Source: Spirosoma sp. KUDC1026 | Lineage (GTDB): Bacteria > Bacteroidota > Bacteroidia > Cytophagales > Spirosomataceae | Reading direction: 5' to 3' | Assembly (NCBI RefSeq): GCF_013375035.1 | Contig: NZ_CP056032.1 | Span: forward strand, 3,576,001 to 3,640,000 | DNA length: 64,000 nucleotides | The notes under the pieces: model-generated | Told to the model about the DNA's origin: nothing | What the model saw: the letters and a program-made list of their open reading frames with translations, nothing else | Databases searched by the model: none | Position numbers and translations under genes: made by a program | In this document: piece by piece, positions 17,360-26,770 of the stretch | How positions within the stretch are numbered: the stretch's first letter is position 1 | How the letters are laid out: each line of letters starts with the position of its first letter

Positions 17360-18070
17360 ATGACAATGAAATCGGGTTCAAAAGCTGCCTTAACAGCACC
17401 TACGCTTGACTTCCTTCGGGATCTAGTTGACAACAACCACCGCGAGTGGTTTCACGCCAATCGAAGCCGCTACGATGCGGCTAAGGCAGAATTATGCGGA
17501 GTGGTAGAACGCGTTTTGGCGGGTGTCAGTACGTTCGAACCGGTCCACAATACCGCCGTAAAAGATTGTATTTTCCGCATCAACCGGGACATTCGTTTTT
17601 CGAAAGATAAAGCACCCTACAAACCCAATCTGGCATTTGCCATTGGTCCCGGTGGCCGTCACTCGGGCCGCATCGATTATTTTGTTCAGATTCAGCCCGG
17701 TAATAAATCGTTTCTGGGGGCGGGGATGTGGCAGCCCACGCCGGCCCAGCTAGCCAAGTTTCGGCAGGAGGTTGATTACAACGTGGCTGAGCTCAAAGAA
17801 ATCATCGAAGCGGAAGACTTTCGTGCGTATTTTCCGGAAGCAGCCGGTGAAACGATGAAAACGACGCCGAAAGGCTATTCTGCCGATCATCCGGAAATTG
17901 AGCTGTTACGTCGGAAAGAACTATTTTTCATGCATCGGTACACCGATAAAGAAGTTCTGAAGCCCAATTTTGCCGATGAAATTGTGCGGGGCTGCCAGAT
18001 TATTAAGCCGTATTGCGACCTGTTAAACTATCTGTTCTTCGATGAGCAGGACGAACCTGTTACGCTCTAA
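17360..18070 (+). CDS. DUF2461 family protein
   Basis: A 236-residue protein starting at ATG 17360 (MTMKSGSKAAL...). The frame runs 38 codons upstream, but the conserved part begins at LDFLRDLVDNNHREWFHANRSRYDAAK, which is the DUF2461 N-terminus. Other family marks are FRINRDIRFSKDKAPYKPNL and the C-terminal ELLRRKELFFMHRYTD. The family is widespread in bacteria and fungi with no assigned activity. The end overlaps the non-coding leader of the RidA-like gene, which starts 14 bases after the stop, so the two may be co-transcribed. Confidence 0.88.
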   Translation: MTMKSGSKAALTAPTLDFLRDLVDNNHREWFHANRSRYDAAKAELCGVVERVLAGVSTFEPVHNTAVKDCIFRINRDIRFSKDKAPYKPNLAFAIGPGGRHSGRIDYFVQIQPGNKSFLGAGMWQPTPAQLAKFRQEVDYNVAELKEIIEAEDFRAYFPEAAGETMKTTPKGYSADHPEIELLRRKELFFMHRYTDKEVLKPNFADEIVRGCQIIKPYCDLLNYLFFDEQDEPVTL

Positions 18071-18083
18071 TCTTTCTGTTCTT

Positions 18084-18533
18084 ATGAAATATTGCTTTAG
18101 CTTTCTACTCCTGATGGGACTAACGGTTTCGCTGGCGCAGGCGCAAACCGCCGAAAAGTCCGCGCCGGGTTACACCTACAAGGTTGATGGTGGGTCGGCC
18201 GGGAAGACGGTATACGTTTGTGGACAGCGTCCATTTGATGCCGATGGCAATGTCGTCGGTGAAGGTAATCTGCTGGCGCAGACGGAACAGGCGTTTACGA
18301 ACATCAAAACGGCGCTAGCACAGGTAGGCATGACTCTGGAAGACGTAAAACAAGTAACCTACCACCTCCGGGGTGTCACGGGGCAGGTGAGTACACAGGA
18401 CGCGCAGCAGGTAAACAGTGTAGGCGGCAAGTACCTAACCCAGAATAGCCCACGTCTGACAACACTCAAGAACATTCCGAAGATTGTGCAGGACAATGTT
18501 CTGGTCGAGGTCGAAGTGATAGCAATTAAATGA
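18084..18533 (+). CDS. RidA/YjgF-family protein with signal peptide
   Basis: A 149-residue protein whose ATG at 18084 begins a signal peptide (MKYCFSFLLLMGLTVSLAQAQ). The mature part is a RidA-type fold (VYVCGQRPFDADGNVVGEGNLLAQTEQAFTNIK; VEVEVIAIK at the end). Cytoplasmic RidA removes reactive enamine/imine intermediates using a conserved Arg. Here the usual C-terminal Arg-bearing motif (PxR.) is replaced by SPRLTTLKNIPKIVQDNVLVEVE, which retains an Arg. Export to the periplasm makes the substrate unclear. A strong terminator follows immediately. Confidence 0.85.
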   Translation: MKYCFSFLLLMGLTVSLAQAQTAEKSAPGYTYKVDGGSAGKTVYVCGQRPFDADGNVVGEGNLLAQTEQAFTNIKTALAQVGMTLEDVKQVTYHLRGVTGQVSTQDAQQVNSVGGKYLTQNSPRLTTLKNIPKIVQDNVLVEVEVIAIK

Positions 18534-18535
18534 AA

Positions 18536-18566
18536 AATCCCCGCCGAGATCCGGCGGGGATTTTTT
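18536..18566 (+). terminator. Terminator after the RidA-like gene
   Basis: A 10-bp stem (aatccccgcc/ggcggggatt) with a 7-base loop and a run of six T residues, starting 3 bases after the stop. Confidence 0.92.
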
Positions 18567-18590
18567 ATGTCTCTCAAAAGGCAAACCCAC

Positions 18591-20081
18591 TTATGCCACT
18601 TCCAGCATCGAAATTGCTTTGGCTTCCAGTTGGGTTTCGCCCATCAGGTAACAATCGGCTGCGCGCGCGGCTTCCCGGCCTTCGGAGATAGCCCACACTA
18701 CCAGCGACTGACCACGACGCATATCACCAGCGGCAAATACGCGTGGGTTACTGGTCGTCTGATAATCTTTCGTTTTTACGTTCCCGCGCTCGTCGTATTC
18801 CAGACCGAGATCGTCCAGCAGTCCGTTGTGCTGCGGATGCAGGAAGCCAGCTGCCAGCAGCGCCAGGTCGCAGGGCACGTCGCGTTCTGAGCCTGGAATC
18901 TCAACCATCTGCATCCGGCCGTTTTCGGTTTTCCAGTCCAGGTTCACCAGCCGCAGGGCTTTCAGGTTTCCGTTCTCGTCGCCAATGAAGGCTTTGGTAT
19001 TGATGGACCACTCCCGTTCGCAGCCTTCCTCGTGTGAAGTGCTGGTCCGGAGCATCATGGGCCAGTTTGGCCAGGGGGTATTTGACGCCCGTTCGGTTGG
19101 TGGCATTGGCATCAGCTCGATCTGGGTGACGCTAGCCGCACCATGCCGGTTCGACGTACCCACACAGTCGGAACCCGTGTCACCACCGCCGATGACAAAA
19201 ACGTGCTTGTCCGTTGCGAGCAGTTCGCCATCAGCATAAGGAACTCCCTGGTGGTCAACTTCAACGGGACGGCTGGCGTTCCGCTTGTTCTGCTGACTCA
19301 GAAACTCCATAGCTGGATAGATACCTTTCAGATCACGACCTGGAATCGGTAGGTCGCGGGGAACGGTTGACCCACCCGTCAGCATAACGAGATCAAACTG
19401 TTCGAGCAGGTGTTTCGCTTTAAGGTCAACACCAACGTTAACGCCTGTCTTGAACGTAATACCTTCGGCTTCCATCACGGCAAGACGACGGTCGATGGTC
19501 CATTTTTCCAGTTTAAAATCGGGGATACCGTAGCGAAGTAAGCCGCCAATCTGATCGGCCCGCTCAAACACCGTTACGCTGTGACCGGCTTTGTTTAACT
19601 GCGATGCAGCCGCGAGTCCGGCTGGTCCTGATCCTACGACCGCAACGCGTTTACCCGTACGGGTTTTAGGCGCTTTAGGAACCACGTAGCCTTTCTCAAA
19701 AGCGGCTTCAATGATTGATTTTTCGATGAACTCAATAGCCACTGGTGGTTTATTAATACCCAGTACGCAGGACGCTTCGCAGGGAGCCGGACAGATTCGA
19801 CCCGTAAACTCCGGGAAGTTATTCGTCGAACTCAGAATCTCGTACGCGTACGCCCAGTTCTGTTCGTAGACCGCGTCGTTGAACTCCGGAATGATATTCC
19901 CCAGTGGGCAGCCGCTGTGGCAGAACGGTGTACCGCAGTCCATGCAACGAGAAGCCTGCCGCTGCGAGTCCTGTTCCGAGAACGGCATTTCAATTTCTTT
20001 GTAATCATGAATCCGCTCCTGCGGATCGCGCTTTTTGGGTAGCTCGCGCGTGAATTCTAAAAATCCGGTAGGTTTTCCCAT
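18591..20081 (-). CDS. gltD: Glutamate synthase, small subunit
   Basis: A 496-residue NADPH-dependent beta subunit. The N-terminal cysteines for the 4Fe-4S clusters are visible (CMDCGTPFCHSGCPLGNIIPEFND; CPAPCEASC). Two dinucleotide-binding folds follow (VAVVGSGPAGLAAASQL for FAD; VIGGGDTGSDCVG for NADPH). It passes electrons from NADPH to the large subunit for glutamate formation from glutamine and 2-oxoglutarate. It is the last gene of an operon with gltB, but two small unrelated genes lie between the subunits. The gap to the preceding small gene is 10 bases. Confidence 0.96.
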   Translation of the reverse strand: MGKPTGFLEFTRELPKKRDPQERIHDYKEIEMPFSEQDSQRQASRCMDCGTPFCHSGCPLGNIIPEFNDAVYEQNWAYAYEILSSTNNFPEFTGRICPAPCEASCVLGINKPPVAIEFIEKSIIEAAFEKGYVVPKAPKTRTGKRVAVVGSGPAGLAAASQLNKAGHSVTVFERADQIGGLLRYGIPDFKLEKWTIDRRLAVMEAEGITFKTGVNVGVDLKAKHLLEQFDLVMLTGGSTVPRDLPIPGRDLKGIYPAMEFLSQQNKRNASRPVEVDHQGVPYADGELLATDKHVFVIGGGDTGSDCVGTSNRHGAASVTQIELMPMPPTERASNTPWPNWPMMLRTSTSHEEGCEREWSINTKAFIGDENGNLKALRLVNLDWKTENGRMQMVEIPGSERDVPCDLALLAAGFLHPQHNGLLDDLGLEYDERGNVKTKDYQTTSNPRVFAAGDMRRGQSLVVWAISEGREAARAADCYLMGETQLEAKAISMLEVA

Positions 20082-20091
20082 TGTAAGCTAA

Positions 20092-20337
20092 TCAGGCTGC
20101 TTCCAGCGTTCTTTTACTCAGTACATCATGTGCCGTCAATAACTCTAGATCATCTTCGGCAACGGTGAAAACGGCAATTGTTTGTCCTATGGCATTGAAA
20201 GCTTCAACGATATAAGCGTTGGGTAGGTCACGGCGAGCCTCCAGAAATTCAACTGTTGTAACGATATCTCCTTTCTGTAAGCCCTTGTCGAGTACATCTA
20301 TTCGTAACGCAACATCTTTATACAAGGGCAGTTTCAT
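20092..20337 (-). CDS. DUF4926-like small protein
   Basis: An 81-residue protein. The layout LYKDVALRIDVLDKGLQKGDIVTTVEF... YIVEAFNAIGQTIAVFTVAEDDLELL fits the DUF4926 pattern (a small beta-barrel-like family) by eye. It starts 3 bases after the stop of the DUF6883-like gene and is followed 10 bases later by gltD, so it must be co-transcribed with glutamate synthase. Base composition is clearly more AT-rich than that of gltB and gltD, consistent with later acquisition. Function is unknown; antitoxin- or immunity-like roles are speculation. Confidence 0.7.
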   Translation of the reverse strand: MKLPLYKDVALRIDVLDKGLQKGDIVTTVEFLEARRDLPNAYIVEAFNAIGQTIAVFTVAEDDLELLTAHDVLSKRTLEAA

Positions 20338-20340
20338 AGT

Positions 20341-20673
20341 TCACGCTCGTTTTTGTGGTAACAACGTAATGAATTTAGTGATTTCTTCGTCGATATCACG
20401 CTTCCATATAGTCTTCACCATGATAGGTCGGCCAACTGGCCCAATCAACTCTCCTATAATGCTGAATGACGGACCGTATCGATCTTCTTCCTCAAAGATA
20501 GCTTCCTCACTTGCTGCCAACTGGAGAAGATCTTGTTCCAGCAAACGCCAGTTATCCACTGTGTATCCTGCCCGATTCAGATAAGCTGACTTATCCGATC
20601 GAGGCAGAGGTACAAGTAAATAATGGGTTATTTTTCGAGAGTCAATACGTATGGGTGGTTCCAGTTTCACCAA
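20341..20673 (-). CDS. DUF6883-like small protein
   Basis: A 110-residue protein. It contains KITHYLLVPLPRSDKSAYLNRAGYTVDNWRLLEQDLLQL, then YGPSFSIIGELIGPVGRPIMVKTIWKRD and FITLLPQK, which matches the DUF6883 pattern as I remember it. The ATG directly follows the gltB stop codon (no intervening base), and the DUF4926-like gene starts 3 bases after its stop. DUF6883 domains often pair with DUF4926-like neighbours, and some occur as C-terminal domains of larger proteins. Whether this is a toxin-like, immunity-like or metabolic module is not known. The lower GC suggests insertion into the glt operon. Confidence 0.7.
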   Translation of the reverse strand: MVKLEPPIRIDSRKITHYLLVPLPRSDKSAYLNRAGYTVDNWRLLEQDLLQLAASEEAIFEEEDRYGPSFSIIGELIGPVGRPIMVKTIWKRDIDEEITKFITLLPQKRA

Positions 20674-23600
20674 TTACCCCTGCGTTACGTCGACGGTGAT
20701 GTCCTGATAGACGATGTTCTTGTCGCGGATCTGGTCGGCCAGGGAAATGCCGCGACCCGCCAGCGCCTGCTTGAAATCGGCCGGCATGACCTTCACGAAT
20801 TTGCCAAGCTGCTCCTGCCAGTTCTGGATCAGGGCCAACGCCACGTTACTGGTCGTGTACTGGAAATGTTTTTCGACGTATTCCCGGACGATACTCTGGT
20901 CTTCGTCGGTCAGCGTTTCCAGCGTCACCATTTCAGTATTGACTTTCGAGGCAAACGAACCGTCCTGATCGTACACGTAGGCAACGCCCCCCGACATACC
21001 AGCCGCGAAGTTACGGCCCGTAGCGCCCAGGATGATGGCGAGCCCCCCCGTCATGTATTCGAGGCCGTGATCACCGATCCCTTCGACAACGACTTTGGCA
21101 CCGGAGTTCCGAACGCAGAACCGCTCGCCGGCCATACCGCGAATGAACGCTTCGCCCGACGTAGCGCCGTAGAACGATACGTTACCGACAATGCTGTTTT
21201 CTTCCGGCTTGAACGTCGCAACCCGGTCAGGGTATACGATTAGCTGCGATCCACACAGACCTTTGCCGAAGTAATCATTGGCGTCACCTTCGAGTTCGAG
21301 TTTGATACCGCTCGTGCTGAACGCCCCAAAGCTCTGACCGGCTGTTCCGCGCAGTTTGATATGAATCGTGCTATCGGGTAAACCCGGTCCGCCGTACCGT
21401 TTCGAAATTTCGTTTGACAGCATCGTGCCGATGCTGCGGTCGATATTCTGCACCCGGAATTCGGCATAAACCGACTCGGCTGAGTTCAGTGCGGGTTGCG
21501 CTACGTCGATCAGCTTGCGATCCAGTACGTCGTCCAAGTAGTGATTTTGTTCTTCCTGTTTGAACAGGGCTACATCCAGGTTGGTTGGCCCTTTGTAGAG
21601 CAGCGCATCCAGGTTGAGGTTCTTATGTTTCCAGTGCGTCAGGTTCGACCGGAGTTCGAGCATCTGTGCCTGGCCAACCATTTCGTTGATCGTGCGGAAA
21701 CCCAGTTCGGCCATGATCTCACGGAGTTCCATGGCAATGAACGTGAACATATTCACGACATGCTCCGGCTTACCGGTGAACAGCGCCCGCAGCTCTTTAT
21801 TCTGCGTGGCTACCCCAACCGGACAAGTATTCAGGTGACACTTCCGCATCATGATACAGCCCGCAGCTACCAGCGCGGCCGTGGCCACACCGAATTCTTC
21901 GGCACCTAGCAGGGCGGCAATCGCTAGGTCGCGACCGGTGCGCATCTGACCATCGGCCTGCACCGTTACGCGGCCCCGTAGTTTGTTACGGACCAGCGTC
22001 TGATGGGCTTCAGCAAGACCCAGCTCCCAGGGCAAACCCGCGTGGCGGATCGACGACAGAGGAGAAGCGCCCGTACCGCCATCGTGTCCCGAGATCAGGA
22101 TATGGTCGGCGTGGGCTTTCGCTACCCCGGCTGCAATCGTACCCACACCAGCTTCCGATACCAGCTTCACGCTGATACGGGCATCGCGGTTGGCATTCTT
22201 CAGGTCGGAGATCAGCTGCGCTAAATCCTCGATCGAATAAATATCATGGTGGGGCGGGGGCGAAATCAGACCCACACCAGGGGTCGAGTGCCGTGTCCGA
22301 CCAATCCAGTCGTCGACTTTAAAGCCCGGAAGCTGACCACCCTCGCCGGGCTTCGCGCCCTGCGCCATTTTAATCTGTAGCTCCTTCGCGTTGGTCAGGT
22401 AATAGCTCGTTACGCCGAAACGACCCGAGGCAACCTGTTTGATCGCCGAGTTCAGGCTGTCGCCGTTTTCTAGGGGTTTATACCGCAGTTCATCTTCGCC
22501 ACCTTCGCCCGAGTTGCTTTTACCGCCGATGCGGTTCATGGCAATAGCCAGGGTGGTGTGTGCTTCCCACGAGATCGAACCGAAGGACATAGCGCCCGTC
22601 GCGAACCGTTTGAAGATACTCTCGATGGGCTCAACTTCGTCGATCGGAACGGGCGTTGCCGTTTTAAACTTCAACAGTCCACGTAACGTAATCGCTTTCT
22701 GATCCTGATTATTGATCAGCTGCGAATACTTTTTAAAGATGCCGTAATCGTTCCGCTGGGTAGCCTGTTGGAGCAGGTGGATGGTGTCGGGATTGAAAAT
22801 GTGTTTTTCGCCCCTTTGCTTCCACTGGTAAATGCCGCCTACTTCCAGGCGAGGTGCTGCCGCCGGCGAATCCGGGAAGGCAACGCTGTGCCGGATCAGA
22901 ATTTCCCGCGCGATTTCGTCCAGCCCCATACCGCCGATGCGTGATACCGTACCGGTAAAGTACCGGCTCACCACATCTTCGTTAAGACCTAGGCACTCGA
23001 AAATCATAGCGCCCTGGTATGACTGTAAGGTCGAGATCCCCATCTTCGAAAAGATCTTGAGTAACTCGCCGTTAACTGCTTTGATATAGTTCTTGTACAG
23101 CTTGTCGAGGTCGTAATCAACCTGCAGCAAGCCTTTTTCTTTCATGTTGGCGATCGTTTCGAACGCCATGTAGGGGTTTACTCCCGATGCGCCGTAACCG
23201 ATCAGCGTTGCTACGTGGTGGGTTTCCCAAACGTCGCCCGCTTCTACCACGATACCAATTTTGCCGCGTAGTCCCTGCCGAATCAAATAGTGGTGAATGG
23301 CTGACGTAGCCAGCAGCGATGGGATCGGCGCGTGGTTCGAATCAATAGCCCGGTCAGACAGCACCAGAATCGAGTAACCGTCCTGGATGGCGTCTTCCGC
23401 GTACCGGCAGATGCGGGCCAGCGCGCGTTCCAGCGATTTACCGTCACCGTCGGCCGTGAAGAGACAGTTGATGGTCTTGGCCTGGAATTTTGGCTTATCA
23501 ATAAACCGTAGCTTATCAAACTCTTGCGTCGTTAGCACAGGTTGCTCCAGCTCGACCTGACGGCAGTGTTCCGGCGACTCGCTGAGAAGGTTGTAGGTAG

Positions 23601-25302
23601 CCCCAACAAACGAAATCAGCGACATGATCGACCGCTCTCGAATCGAGTCGATTGGGGGGTTGGTTACCTGGGCGAACAACTGCTTGAAGTAATGACTCAT
23701 GTGCTGAGCCTGTTCCGACAAAACCGCCAGCGGTACGTCGGTGCCCATCGAGCCAAGGGCCTCTTTCCCCGTCTCAACCATTGGCCCGATAATCATGCGC
23801 AGGTCCTCGGACGTAAAGCCGAATGCCTGCTGCATTCGTAGCAACTTAGCCGGTTCGTATTTGTGGTACGCCCGAACAGGCGCTTCCAGGTCCGAAATTC
23901 GAATTTTATTCTCGTCCAGCCACTGCTGGTACGGTTTCCGCGTGCTGATGCTGGCTTTGATCTCCTCGTCCGAAACGATTCGTCCCTGCTCCATATCGAC
24001 CAGGAACATTTTACCCGGCTGCAGACGACCTTTCGATACTACTTTTGAAGGATCAATATCCAGTACGCCCACTTCGGAAGCCATAATGACAATGTCGTCA
24101 TTCGTTACCCAGAAGCGAGACGGACGCAGGCCGTTCCGGTCAAGGGTAGCGCCTACCATACGGCCATCGGTGAACGAGATCGACGCTGGACCGTCCCAGG
24201 GTTCGATCAGGCCCGCGTGGAATTCGTAGAACGCTTTCCGGATAGGGTCCATGTGCTCGTTGCCATCCCAAGCTTCGGGAATGAGCATCATCATGACGTG
24301 TGGCAGCGAACGGCCACTCATCACGAGTAACTCGATGGCGTTGTCGAGGTTGGCTGAGTCCGACTGTTTGGGATCGCAGATGGGCAATAGCATGTCCATC
24401 TCGTCCTTCGTGAACTTGCTGGATTCGAGCAGACCCTCAGCCGCTTTCATCCAGTTGACGTTACCCCGTACCGTGTTGATCTCGCCATTGTGAGCGATAT
24501 ACCGGAATGGCTGGGCCAGTTTCCAGGAGGGGAATGTGTTGGTCGAGAAGCGCGAATGCACCACACCTAGCGCTGACACGACCTCTTCCTGCTGAAGATC
24601 CGGGAAATACGGTTCCAGTTGCAGCGTTGTCAGCTGGCCTTTGTACGTAATGGTCCGGCAGGAGAGTGAGGAGAAATAGAAATGATCGACGCCGTTTACC
24701 GTTTCATTGATGATCCGGGTGCTGTAATTCCGCAGAATGTACAGTTTGCGTTCAAAATCTTCAGCATTGGTAATGTTGGCCGGACGCTTGATAAACACCT
24801 GCTCCATCTGCGGCTCAGCCGACCGTGATCCGTTACCCAGATCACTGTTATTTACCGGAACAACCCGGTAGCAGAGCAGCTCCAGCCCGATTTTCTTCAT
24901 GTTCCGGTTCAGAATGGCCCGGCATTCTTCGCGCAGCCACACATCCTTCGGAAAATAAACCATACCCACGCCGTACTCCAGCGCGGGGGGCAGGTGAACG
25001 CCCAGTTTGCGGGTTTCATCGACAAAAAACTCGTGCGGGAGCTGAATCAGCAACCCCGCCCCATCGCCCGAATTGGGTTCTGATCCAACCGCCCCCCGGT
25101 GCTCCATCCGGCGGAGCATCTGTAAGGCGTCGGATACAATCTGGTGCGATTTGCGTCCTTTAATGTGGGCAACAAAGCCAATGCCGCAGTTGTCGTGTTC
25201 AAATTCGGGGCGATAAAGACCCGATTGACTCGTGTCTTGCTGTGCGAAGCCCTGTGGGTGCTGTTCCGGTGTTCCGGTTACTTGATCAACCTGATCAGAC
25301 AT
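20674..25302 (-). CDS. gltB: Glutamate synthase, large subunit
   Basis: A large subunit of about 1540 residues. The start at 25302 (MSDQVDQVTG) is preferred; an upstream ATG at 25353 in the same frame would add 17 residues. The mature protein should begin at Cys39 (HDNCGIGFVAHIKGRKSH) after removal of a propeptide, exposing the N-terminal nucleophile of the glutaminase domain. The FMN-binding synthase domain and the 3Fe-4S cysteines (CIMMRKCHLNTCPVGVATQ) are present, followed by the C-terminal GXGXG beta-helix. The enzyme makes two glutamates from glutamine and 2-oxoglutarate. It is first in the operon; the stop touches the start of the next small gene. Confidence 0.96.
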   Translation of the reverse strand: MSDQVDQVTGTPEQHPQGFAQQDTSQSGLYRPEFEHDNCGIGFVAHIKGRKSHQIVSDALQMLRRMEHRGAVGSEPNSGDGAGLLIQLPHEFFVDETRKLGVHLPPALEYGVGMVYFPKDVWLREECRAILNRNMKKIGLELLCYRVVPVNNSDLGNGSRSAEPQMEQVFIKRPANITNAEDFERKLYILRNYSTRIINETVNGVDHFYFSSLSCRTITYKGQLTTLQLEPYFPDLQQEEVVSALGVVHSRFSTNTFPSWKLAQPFRYIAHNGEINTVRGNVNWMKAAEGLLESSKFTKDEMDMLLPICDPKQSDSANLDNAIELLVMSGRSLPHVMMMLIPEAWDGNEHMDPIRKAFYEFHAGLIEPWDGPASISFTDGRMVGATLDRNGLRPSRFWVTNDDIVIMASEVGVLDIDPSKVVSKGRLQPGKMFLVDMEQGRIVSDEEIKASISTRKPYQQWLDENKIRISDLEAPVRAYHKYEPAKLLRMQQAFGFTSEDLRMIIGPMVETGKEALGSMGTDVPLAVLSEQAQHMSHYFKQLFAQVTNPPIDSIRERSIMSLISFVGATYNLLSESPEHCRQVELEQPVLTTQEFDKLRFIDKPKFQAKTINCLFTADGDGKSLERALARICRYAEDAIQDGYSILVLSDRAIDSNHAPIPSLLATSAIHHYLIRQGLRGKIGIVVEAGDVWETHHVATLIGYGASGVNPYMAFETIANMKEKGLLQVDYDLDKLYKNYIKAVNGELLKIFSKMGISTLQSYQGAMIFECLGLNEDVVSRYFTGTVSRIGGMGLDEIAREILIRHSVAFPDSPAAAPRLEVGGIYQWKQRGEKHIFNPDTIHLLQQATQRNDYGIFKKYSQLINNQDQKAITLRGLLKFKTATPVPIDEVEPIESIFKRFATGAMSFGSISWEAHTTLAIAMNRIGGKSNSGEGGEDELRYKPLENGDSLNSAIKQVASGRFGVTSYYLTNAKELQIKMAQGAKPGEGGQLPGFKVDDWIGRTRHSTPGVGLISPPPHHDIYSIEDLAQLISDLKNANRDARISVKLVSEAGVGTIAAGVAKAHADHILISGHDGGTGASPLSSIRHAGLPWELGLAEAHQTLVRNKLRGRVTVQADGQMRTGRDLAIAALLGAEEFGVATAALVAAGCIMMRKCHLNTCPVGVATQNKELRALFTGKPEHVVNMFTFIAMELREIMAELGFRTINEMVGQAQMLELRSNLTHWKHKNLNLDALLYKGPTNLDVALFKQEEQNHYLDDVLDRKLIDVAQPALNSAESVYAEFRVQNIDRSIGTMLSNEISKRYGGPGLPDSTIHIKLRGTAGQSFGAFSTSGIKLELEGDANDYFGKGLCGSQLIVYPDRVATFKPEENSIVGNVSFYGATSGEAFIRGMAGERFCVRNSGAKVVVEGIGDHGLEYMTGGLAIILGATGRNFAAGMSGGVAYVYDQDGSFASKVNTEMVTLETLTDEDQSIVREYVEKHFQYTTSNVALALIQNWQEQLGKFVKVMPADFKQALAGRGISLADQIRDKNIVYQDITVDVTQG

Positions 25303-25654
25303 AGTCGTAACAGTGTTGGGTGAAGCCGTGGTTTTTAAACGATCTGCTAACAAGATCGCAAAAAACAGTGACGTTTTTTAATAAAATCTAAATTAATGAA
25401 CAGCCCTGGCGGATACTCAGATCAGAAGATGATGGCCAGCGAACGAGCGTTTGTGATAAAGTCACGCAATATACTACTAAAAAAATTTGGTAAATGTATG
25501 CTTTGTTAGAATTTAATAACATGTAGTTCGTATTGTGAATTTGATTATATTTATTCTTAAAAATATAACAAATAATAAATTGAAGTAGGTAATTTCCCGG
25601 GTTATAAAAGCACTACAAAAGCTGTTTTTTGGGATAGAAAAGCGTTGAAAAGAA
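25303..25654. other. AT-rich leader region of the glt operon
   Basis: This stretch between gltB and the tRNA terminator is AT-rich and has no convincing coding frame. It should contain the glt promoter. I could not identify a clear operator or riboswitch. Confidence 0.5.
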
Positions 25655-25695
25655 AAAAGGCCAAAGTCCGCTTTAGTTGCAGATTTTGGCCTTTT
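25655..25695 (-). terminator. Terminator of tRNA-Lys
   Basis: An 11-bp stem (aaaaggccaaa/tttggcctttt) with a 19-base loop lies immediately 3' of the tRNA on the minus strand, followed by a T-rich tail. Confidence 0.85.
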
Positions 25696-25698
25696 CGG

Positions 25699-25771
25699 TG
25701 ATCCGGCTGGGATTCGAACCCAGGACCCATACATTAAAAGTGTATTGCTCTACCAGCTGAGCTACCAGATC
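25699..25771 (-). tRNA. tRNA-Lys (anticodon TTT)
   Basis: A 73-base tRNA read on the minus strand. The 7-bp acceptor stem pairs gatctgg with ccggatc (one G-T pair). The D arm (gctcagctggtagagc), the anticodon loop cttttaa with anticodon TTT at 25738-25736, and the T loop ggttcgaatcc are all standard. The discriminator base is A. CCA is not fully encoded, since the next bases read CCG. A terminator follows directly, so it is a single-gene unit. Confidence 0.96.
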
Positions 25772-25850
25772 ATTTCCCACAGCGAAAACAGATCGTTGTC
25801 GTTTGGGATTGCAAAAGTAGGAGTTTGTTTTTGTGAACGCAAGTATTCGC

Positions 25851-26705
25851 CTAAAAAAAAGTTAGCTGCTGCGTTAGTTTGACAGCTTCTACAGCTTCTC
25901 GAACGTCGTGAACCCGCAGCATGGTGGCCCCTTTCATCAGGACTACTGTGTTTAACGCAGTAGTGCCATTCAGGGCCTGATCGGCCGTGATTCCCAGCGT
26001 TTTCCAGATGGTTGTTTTGCGGGAAAGCCCCACCAGTAGCGGCTCGTCGAATACCCGGAATGAACTGAGATGACTCAATAGTTCAAAATTTTGCACGGGT
26101 GTCTTTGCAAAACCAAACCCGGGGTCAAGAATAACATCGTTCTGCCCTAAGGCTCGTAGTTCTGCCAGCCGGATGGCCAGCTCATCGATGACATCGAGCG
26201 TTACGTTCTGGTAATTGGTCATCGTCTGCATCGTCTGTGGTGTTCCGCGCATGTGCATAAGTACGTACGGCACGCCTAGGCCCGCTACTGTTTCGAACAT
26301 GATCGGATCAAGGGTGCCACCGGCAACATCATTGACCAGACACGCCCCCGCACCAACGGCCTGCCGCGCCACATCGGCCCGGAACGTATCAATGGACAGG
26401 AGCGCGTCCGGGAATTCAGCGAGGATAGCTTCGATGACCGGAAGAACCCGATCAGTTTCTTCGCTCGCTTCAACCGGAGCGGCTCCGGGTCGGGTCGAGT
26501 AACCGCCAATGTCAAGGAACGTAGCGCCATCGGTCAGCATCCGGGCAGCCGCTTCCAGGCTGGTGTCGATGGCGACCCGGCTCGTAGCAAAAAAAGAATC
26601 GGGCGTTACGTTCAGAATCCCCATGACGGCGGGCGGGGTACTTCCGTTCGCTAATTCGATGAGTCGCCCCCGGCAGTTCAGGGTTTTCTTCGTAGTTTTG
26701 TTCAT
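25851..26705 (-). CDS. folP: Dihydropteroate synthase
   Basis: A 284-residue TIM-barrel enzyme that joins p-aminobenzoate to the pterin diphosphate in folate synthesis; the target of sulphonamides. Conserved motifs are VMGILNVTPDSFF (about residues 22-34), DIGGYSTRPGA for substrate binding, LVNDVAGG, and DPGFGFAKTPVQNF. The size is normal. The start at 26705 lies 94 bases from a divergent DUF1599 gene, and the shared gap contains a phased TGACA array that could regulate either gene. Confidence 0.95.
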   Translation of the reverse strand: MNKTTKKTLNCRGRLIELANGSTPPAVMGILNVTPDSFFATSRVAIDTSLEAAARMLTDGATFLDIGGYSTRPGAAPVEASEETDRVLPVIEAILAEFPDALLSIDTFRADVARQAVGAGACLVNDVAGGTLDPIMFETVAGLGVPYVLMHMRGTPQTMQTMTNYQNVTLDVIDELAIRLAELRALGQNDVILDPGFGFAKTPVQNFELLSHLSSFRVFDEPLLVGLSRKTTIWKTLGITADQALNGTTALNTVVLMKGATMLRVHDVREAVEAVKLTQQLTFF

Positions 26706-26770
26706 TCACTTGAAGTATTATCCGTCAGCGGTGGTCATGCGAGGCCGGTTATTCTGGTTGGAACAATCCG

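Noticed and set aside
20623-21243. A 206-codon plus-strand frame at the gltB 3' end
   Set aside because: It is antisense to conserved gltB sequence; no family features.
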